Shown one piece after another: positions 59,164 through 64,000 of a stretch of DNA of 64,000 nucleotides; within the stretch, counting starts at the first letter, position 1, and each line of letters begins with the position of its first letter. The DNA is from Thaumasiovibrio occultus. Lineage in GTDB: Bacteria > Pseudomonadota > Gammaproteobacteria > Enterobacterales > Vibrionaceae. The notes beneath the pieces were generated by a model. That model saw only the letters and a list, made by a program, of their open reading frames with translations. It made no database searches and was not told the DNA's origin. A program made the position numbers and the translations under genes. Where the stretch lies: contig AP023052.1 in assembly GCA_019703815.1 (NCBI GenBank), positions 2,666,001-2,730,000 of the forward strand, read 5' to 3'.

Positions 59164-60665
59164 TTTTGTACTTCCAATAGCTGTTGCACCGTCTCACGGT
59201 CCGAGTAGGCTACCGTGCGATCGGCCAAAATTTGATAGTCTTCGTGGCCTTTCCCTGCCACCAAAATAATGTCTTTTTCTGCCGCATGATCAATGGCGTA
59301 GGCAATAGCTGCTGTACGATCATGACAAACGTTAACCTGCTCAGGTTGAGCAATGCCGGCCAGCATGTCTGCAATAATCGCGGTAGGATCTTCACTCCGT
59401 GGGTTATCATCGGTAAAAATCACTTCATCCGCTAGCGCGACAGCCGCTTGTGCCATCAGCGGGCGTTTACCTTTGTCGCGATCGCCGCCGCAACCCACGA
59501 TACACCAAAGCTTTCCTTCGCAATGACCACGCAACGCTTCCAGTGCTTTTTCCAGTGCATCCGGGGTATGAGCGTAGTCGACAACCGCCATAGGTTTGTC
59601 AGGCTGCTGAAAAACTTCCATCCGGCCAATCACCGCGCGCAATTGCGGCCCACTGGTCAGTAAGTCCGGTAGGGCGTAACCCATCTCAAGCAAGGTTGCT
59701 AACGATAACAACACGTTATACACGTTAAACGCCCCAACCAACGGCACGTTCAGAACGCCTTGCCCCCAGCTAGAATCCACTTCAACCGCAATGCCGGTGG
59801 TTTTCAGCTCGCACGCCGTCGCAACGACATAACGTTGCGTCGCGGCCGGTAAGCGCTCTGCGGCAAGCGACACCAAAGTCGCATCAGGGCGGACCGCAAC
59901 CCACTCCAGTCCGACGGGATCATCAATATTGAAAATCGCTTTTTCACACTGATGCTCGGTAAATAGCAGACGTTTTGCGAGGGCGTAGTTTTCCATATCA
60001 CCATGGTAATCCAGGTGATCACGGCTCAAATTCGAAAAAACACCCACTTTGAAAGGCTGCGCGCTAATGCGGTGTTGCACTAAACCGTGTGAAGAAACCT
60101 CCAGCGCTGCGGCTTGTGCCCCCATATCAGCAAGCTCTGCGAGCTGACGTTGGATATCAATCGCACTGCCCGTCGTGTTGGCGGCAGGCTGTAAGTTATC
60201 TAACAAGCCATTGCCCGTGGTACCCATGACACCGCAACGCTGCCCCATTAGATCAAGCCATTGGGCAATCAATTGCGTAATAGTGGTTTTGCCGTTAGTC
60301 CCGGTCACACCGATCACCTCAAGAGGCTCACGCTGTGAAAAATAAAAGCGCTTTGCGATCGCTGAAAGCTGTTGGTCGAGCTGATAGAAACCGATCACAG
60401 GAACATTTTGACGCCAGTCGATTTCGCCGTGGCGCTCAGGCTCAGTAATGTGCGCCAATACCGCGCTGGCACCAGCGGCAATCGCGTTATCGATAAAGCG
60501 ATTACCGTCCACTTGATGACCAATGACCGCTGTAAACAGATCGCCGTTGGCAACGACGCGGCTATCAATCACGATGTGATTTAAGGCGATCTCATTTAAC
60601 GCTGGCTCGTTAAGCCAAGGTAACAGCAACTGCCCCAACGACGGAGATGTAATACTCGGTTTCAT
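59160..60665 (-). CDS. murE: UDP-MurNAc-L-Ala-D-Glu--meso-diaminopimelate ligase MurE
   Basis: Adds the third residue of the stem peptide. The DNPR motif (FTDDNPRSEDP) indicates meso-diaminopimelate and not lysine as substrate. The 501-residue product has the ATP loop GVTGTNGKTTITQL and the carbamylated-lysine region. It lies 14 bases after ftsI and overlaps murF. Confidence 0.97.
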   Translation of the reverse strand: MKPSITSPSLGQLLLPWLNEPALNEIALNHIVIDSRVVANGDLFTAVIGHQVDGNRFIDNAIAAGASAVLAHITEPERHGEIDWRQNVPVIGFYQLDQQLSAIAKRFYFSQREPLEVIGVTGTNGKTTITQLIAQWLDLMGQRCGVMGTTGNGLLDNLQPAANTTGSAIDIQRQLAELADMGAQAAALEVSSHGLVQHRISAQPFKVGVFSNLSRDHLDYHGDMENYALAKRLLFTEHQCEKAIFNIDDPVGLEWVAVRPDATLVSLAAERLPAATQRYVVATACELKTTGIAVEVDSSWGQGVLNVPLVGAFNVYNVLLSLATLLEMGYALPDLLTSGPQLRAVIGRMEVFQQPDKPMAVVDYAHTPDALEKALEALRGHCEGKLWCIVGCGGDRDKGKRPLMAQAAVALADEVIFTDDNPRSEDPTAIIADMLAGIAQPEQVNVCHDRTAAIAYAIDHAAEKDIILVAGKGHEDYQILADRTVAYSDRETVQQLLEVQK

Positions 60666-60679
60666 TCCCTGCTCTACTG

Positions 60680-62413
60680 CTAATTTGTCACGATTTGGAG
60701 GCCGCCATCTAAATCATCAGGCGGCACATTAAGAATTTGCAGCGCGCTTTTCATCACTTCTGCAAAAATAGGTGCGGCAACCGCACCACCGTAATATTGA
60801 TCGCCTTGCGGCTCGTTCACCACCACAACCAGTGCCAATTTCGGATCGGTGATTGGCGCAAGGCCTGCGGTAAACGCCACATAGTCATCACCGTAACCAC
60901 CACTGACCGCTTTGACAGCCGTACCGGTTTTCGCGCCGACTTGGTAACCCGGCACCGCAGCACGCCATGCACTGCCGCCTTCTTCTTTGATAGTTACGCT
61001 GCCCAGCATTGAAAGCAGCTTGCGCGTGTTTTCTTCAGATGCGACACGCACCCCAGGCACTTCGCCTTCCAGTTTCACTATCGACAGTGGGCGGGCAACG
61101 CCGACACCACCTAGGGTGACGTACGATCGCAAAAGCTGTACTGGCGTGACCGATAATCCGTAACCAAATGAGATGGTCGCACGTTCAAAATCAGACCAGC
61201 GGTTGCGATGCGGGAAGATCCCTTGAGTTTCCCCCACCAAGCTCAAGCCTGAGCTACCTTCCAGTCCCACATTGGAATAGAACGCCAGCAGCTCTTGGAT
61301 CGGCATTTGTAGTGATAACTTACTGACCCCGACGTTACTCGATTTTTGCAGGATCCGACGTAAGTCTGCTCTGCCTGTGCGAGACACGTCACGCACTCGG
61401 CTCCCGCCGATCTGCATGATCCCGTTGCCGGTATCAATAACGGTATTTTCGTCCGCCACCCCTTGCTCCATCGCGGCAAGCACCACAAAGGGCTTAATAC
61501 TTGAACCCGGCTCGAGGGCATCGGTAATGGTGCGGTTACGCATCCGGAAGGTTTCCCAACCTGCGCGGTTATTAGGGTTGTAGGACGGGCTGTTGACCAT
61601 GGCAAGGATCTCACCAGTTGTAACATCCGCCATGACGATAGACACTGAGGTCGCAGGCACATCCACCGTCGCTTGCTTTGCTGCTCGGTAAGCGACCGCT
61701 TGAATGCGCTGATCGATACTGAGTTGCAACGGCTTGCCCGGCTCACGCTCTTTCACTTCGAGGTTTTCTACCACGCGACCGTATCTGTCTTTGCGCACGG
61801 TACGCGCCCCTGGCATTCCGGTCAGCCAACCATCGTAGGTGCGCTCCACGCCTTCAAGGCCACGGGCGTCAATCCCGGTCACACCAACGATATGGGCACT
61901 GACTTCGCCCGCCGGATAATAACGGCGAGACTCGGCGCGAAGACTGATCCCCGGCAACTCAAGATTTTTGACGTAGTTCGCCATCGCAGGGCTGACTTGG
62001 CGCTGCAAGTACAAGAAACGGCGCTCTGGGTTGGCTTGGATACGGTCCAACATGTGTTGGCGATCCAGTGCTAATACATCAGCTAAGGCATACCAGTAAT
62101 CGATATTTTTTTCGATCCCGGCATCGAGAATGACTTTAGGATCGGCTGTCACGGCTTGCACCGGGACACTGATCGCCAATTGCTCACCGTTGCGATCGGT
62201 AATGATCCCGCGAGCAGATTCTAATGTGGTGGTGCGAATGGAGCGGCGGTCGCCTTCATAGCGTAAGCGGCCCGGCTCAATAACTTGGATATACGCGGCG
62301 CGCGCGATCAAGACGCCAAGCGCAAGGCACATGCCGGTGCAGACGACAATAAAGCGCCAGCGAATAAAGTGTTGGGTTGAGGATGATTTGCGGGAGGGTC
62401 TTGGCTCACTCAT
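60680..62413 (-). CDS. ftsI: Septal transpeptidase FtsI (penicillin-binding protein 3)
   Basis: Cross-links septal peptidoglycan together with FtsW. The 577-residue product has a short cytoplasmic start, one membrane helix (IVVCTGMCLALGVLIARAAY, about 22-41), a pedestal domain and the transpeptidase domain. The active-site motifs are S-x-x-K in EPGSSIKPF, S-x-N in KSSNVG and K-T-G in GAKTGTAVK. It overlaps ftsL by four bases. Confidence 0.97.
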   Translation of the reverse strand: MSEPRPSRKSSSTQHFIRWRFIVVCTGMCLALGVLIARAAYIQVIEPGRLRYEGDRRSIRTTTLESARGIITDRNGEQLAISVPVQAVTADPKVILDAGIEKNIDYWYALADVLALDRQHMLDRIQANPERRFLYLQRQVSPAMANYVKNLELPGISLRAESRRYYPAGEVSAHIVGVTGIDARGLEGVERTYDGWLTGMPGARTVRKDRYGRVVENLEVKEREPGKPLQLSIDQRIQAVAYRAAKQATVDVPATSVSIVMADVTTGEILAMVNSPSYNPNNRAGWETFRMRNRTITDALEPGSSIKPFVVLAAMEQGVADENTVIDTGNGIMQIGGSRVRDVSRTGRADLRRILQKSSNVGVSKLSLQMPIQELLAFYSNVGLEGSSGLSLVGETQGIFPHRNRWSDFERATISFGYGLSVTPVQLLRSYVTLGGVGVARPLSIVKLEGEVPGVRVASEENTRKLLSMLGSVTIKEEGGSAWRAAVPGYQVGAKTGTAVKAVSGGYGDDYVAFTAGLAPITDPKLALVVVVNEPQGDQYYGGAVAAPIFAEVMKSALQILNVPPDDLDGGLQIVTN

Positions 62414-62730
62414 TGATACACTATCACTTCTTTATCAGTATCAGGGCGCAGCATATGAAGGCGTCCTTCGGCTAATTCTTCGACACGACTGTGCTCCGTG
62501 AGGGCGCTCTCTTCAAGCAGCTGGTTTCGCCATTCAATATCAAGCGCATCTTGCTCTTTCAGCAGATCTTCACGGTAAGTGATTAACTCCCGCGTATTGT
62601 GCGTCACGGAAACAACGGCCATCGCTGAAATAATATTCATCACCAGTAAAAACAGGGGCAAACGCCCTACCGTCAGCAGATCTTTGCCGATGTGTTTTAC
62701 CAGATTGATAGAAGCGGGCCGATGTTCCAT
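62410..62730 (-). CDS. ftsL: Cell division protein FtsL
   Basis: A small bitopic protein that forms the FtsQLB complex and activates FtsWI. The 106-residue product has one membrane helix (LPLFLLVMNIISAMAVVSVT, about 24-43) and a periplasmic coiled coil (REDLLKEQDALDIEWRNQLL, then EESALTEHSRVEELA). It follows rsmH by 13 bases. FtsL diverges fast, so the call rests on topology and place as well as sequence. Confidence 0.94.
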   Translation of the reverse strand: MEHRPASINLVKHIGKDLLTVGRLPLFLLVMNIISAMAVVSVTHNTRELITYREDLLKEQDALDIEWRNQLLEESALTEHSRVEELAEGRLHMLRPDTDKEVIVYQ

Positions 62731-62743
62731 GGTCGTCGTTCTC

Positions 62744-63694
62744 TTATGTCAGTTTTTCTGCCACGCGCAACACTGAGCTGCGAGAGCGAGGGTTATGATC
62801 GATTTCCGCTTTCGATGGCTTCAACGCTTTGCCAACGGCTTTCATCGCCGCACTGCCTAGCTCGCGAATTTGCGCTTCCGTTAGCGGCAAACCGTGCGGC
62901 ACTTCTGGCCCTTTGCTTTGCTTGCGAATAAAGCGTTTCACCATGCGGTCTTCCAGCGAGTGGAAACTGATCACTGACAAGCGACCGCTCTCAGCAAGCA
63001 CTTCCAGCGCACCCTTGAGCGCCGTGTCGATCTCTTCCAACTCACTGTTGATGTAGATGCGAAACGCTTGGAAGGTGCGCGTTGCTGGGTGCTTGTGTTT
63101 GTCTTTAAACGGCACGGCTTCGGCAACTAAGTTCGCCAGTTGCAAAGTGCGCGTCAGCGGCTCTTTATTTTCATCTTCACGATGTAACACGATGGCGCGC
63201 GCAATACGTTTAGCGAAACGATCTTCACCAAACTCGCGGATCACCCACGCGATATGATCTTCATCTTCGGTTAGCAGCCATTGCGCCACAGACTGACCGC
63301 TGGTTGGGTCCATACGCATGTCGAGTGGCCCATCACGCATAAAGCTAAAGCCGCGCTCGGCATCGTCAAGCTGTGGCGACGATACGCCCAAGTCCAACAG
63401 AACGCCGTCAATTTTGCCGCTCAGACCGCGCTCGGTAATGTATTGTGCAATGCCAGAGAATGGGCCATGGACAATCTCAAAGCGATCATCATTAATCGTG
63501 GCGGCTTCTGCTATCGCTTGTGGGTCGCGGTCAATCGCGATCAAACGTCCCTTTTCCCCCAATCGAGCGAGAATTTGGCGGCTATGACCGCCTCGACCAA
63601 ATGTACCGTCTACATAGATCCCATCAGGCTTGATTGCCAAGCCGTCAATCGACTCATGAAGCAGTACCGAAATATGTGCTGGGGTATCTGTCAT
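62744..63694 (-). CDS. rsmH: 16S rRNA (cytosine1402-N4)-methyltransferase RsmH (MraW)
   Basis: Methylates N4 of C1402 in the ribosomal decoding centre. The 316-residue product has the SAM loop [16 protein letters not shown], motif [20 protein letters not shown] and the C-terminal [15 protein letters not shown]. It lies 12 bases after mraZ. Confidence 0.96.
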   Translation of the reverse strand: MTDTPAHISVLLHESIDGLAIKPDGIYVDGTFGRGGHSRQILARLGEKGRLIAIDRDPQAIAEAATINDDRFEIVHGPFSGIAQYITERGLSGKIDGVLLDLGVSSPQLDDAERGFSFMRDGPLDMRMDPTSGQSVAQWLLTEDEDHIAWVIREFGEDRFAKRIARAIVLHREDENKEPLTRTLQLANLVAEAVPFKDKHKHPATRTFQAFRIYINSELEEIDTALKGALEVLAESGRLSVISFHSLEDRMVKRFIRKQSKGPEVPHGLPLTEAQIRELGSAAMKAVGKALKPSKAEIDHNPRSRSSVLRVAEKLT

Positions 63695-63706
63695 TGTCTT
63701 ACTTAC

Positions 63707-64000
63707 TTATAGGGTGAAATCAGTTAATCGCTCTGACAGAGGAAACTCTTCAGAGGCGGCAATATCTTGTTCAATTTGCTGCTGCCAGCGCTGCTCTTGC
63801 CAGATCTCTATCTTATTGAGCTGACCAACGACCATCACTTTGCTGTCAAGGCTGGCGTATTGTCTCAGTGTAGGCGCTATTAAAATTCGCCCTTGACCAT
63901 CAATGCGACATTCACTCGCATGGCCAAGCAGTAAACGTTGTAAACGACGCTCGGCAGGATTGAGGCTAGACAGACGAGAGAGACGGTGTTCCACGCGCTC
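63707..64000 (-). CDS. mraZ: Transcriptional regulator MraZ, C-terminal part; cut by the window edge
   Basis: MraZ is a DNA-binding AbrB-like ring protein that represses the dcw promoter. About 97 residues are in the window (family length about 150); the frame is open to base 64000, so the start lies outside. The second DXXXR motif is visible in [17 protein letters not shown], after the family block [20 protein letters not shown]. The cluster promoter must lie beyond the window. Confidence 0.94.
   Translation of the reverse strand, partial: ERVEHRLSRLSSLNPAERRLQRLLLGHASECRIDGQGRILIAPTLRQYASLDSKVMVVGQLNKIEIWQEQRWQQQIEQDIAASEEFPLSERLTDFTL

Overview
The window looks like chromosomal core DNA of a member of the Vibrionaceae. 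GC content is near 50% judged by eye, which would suit a Salinivibrio- or Grimontia-like lineage, but the genus is not settled here. Support comes from gene order (xerD-dsbC-recJ-prfB facing fldB; hpt/can/yadGH; a HapR/LitR-type quorum regulator beside hpt; ampD/nadC-pilABCD-coaE-zapD-yacG-mutT-secA; pdhR-aceEF-lpdA-acnB) and from a Qrr-type pairing site ahead of the quorum regulator.

Layout. 1-4.8 kb: prfB (cut by the window edge, with its programmed +1 frameshift), recJ, dsbC and xerD in one minus-strand series, and fldB opposite. 4.9-11.9 kb: brnQ, trmN6, srmB, yadGH, can, hpt. 12.0-18.9 kb: litR; the ferric-iron importer fbpABC under a Fur box; glnK-amtB under a sigma-54 promoter with an NtrC-type enhancer; yacL. 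19.0-22.9 kb: a glycerate module (cdaR, GntP-family permease, glycerate kinase) with clustered palindromes that probably bind CdaR. 23.0-24.4 kb: a complete IS4-like element with 18-bp terminal repeats and a 12-bp target duplication. 24.5-34.7 kb: acnB, lpdA, aceF, aceE, pdhR and a perfect PdhR box. 34.9-47.0 kb: ampD, nadC, the type IV pilus genes pilABCD, coaE, zapD, yacG, mutT, secA and the helicase-loader gene dciA. 47.2-64 kb: lpxC and the division/cell-wall cluster, read right to left as mraZ-rsmH-ftsL-ftsI-murE-murF-mraY-murD-ftsW-murG-murC-ftsQ-ftsA-ftsZ, without ddl.

How the genes work together. The right third makes and inserts septal peptidoglycan: MurC/D/E/F and MraY/MurG build lipid II, FtsW/FtsI polymerise it, and FtsQLAZ organise the divisome. 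AmpD recycles wall fragments. The pyruvate dehydrogenase block and aconitase form the entry to the TCA cycle. FbpABC, AmtB/GlnK and GntP/GlxK import iron, ammonium and glycerate.

I do not see a clearly new multi-gene system. The most notable points are: (1) the IS4-like element sits in the loop of what reads as the acnB terminator and splits it, and the element carries its own hairpin directly before the transposase start; (2) a 37-codon open frame ending in SPPRD and a stop lies just upstream of secA, a possible but unproven expression-control peptide; (3) the CdaR operator array; (4) the Qrr pairing site at litR. There are no rRNA or tRNA genes or CRISPR arrays that I can support.
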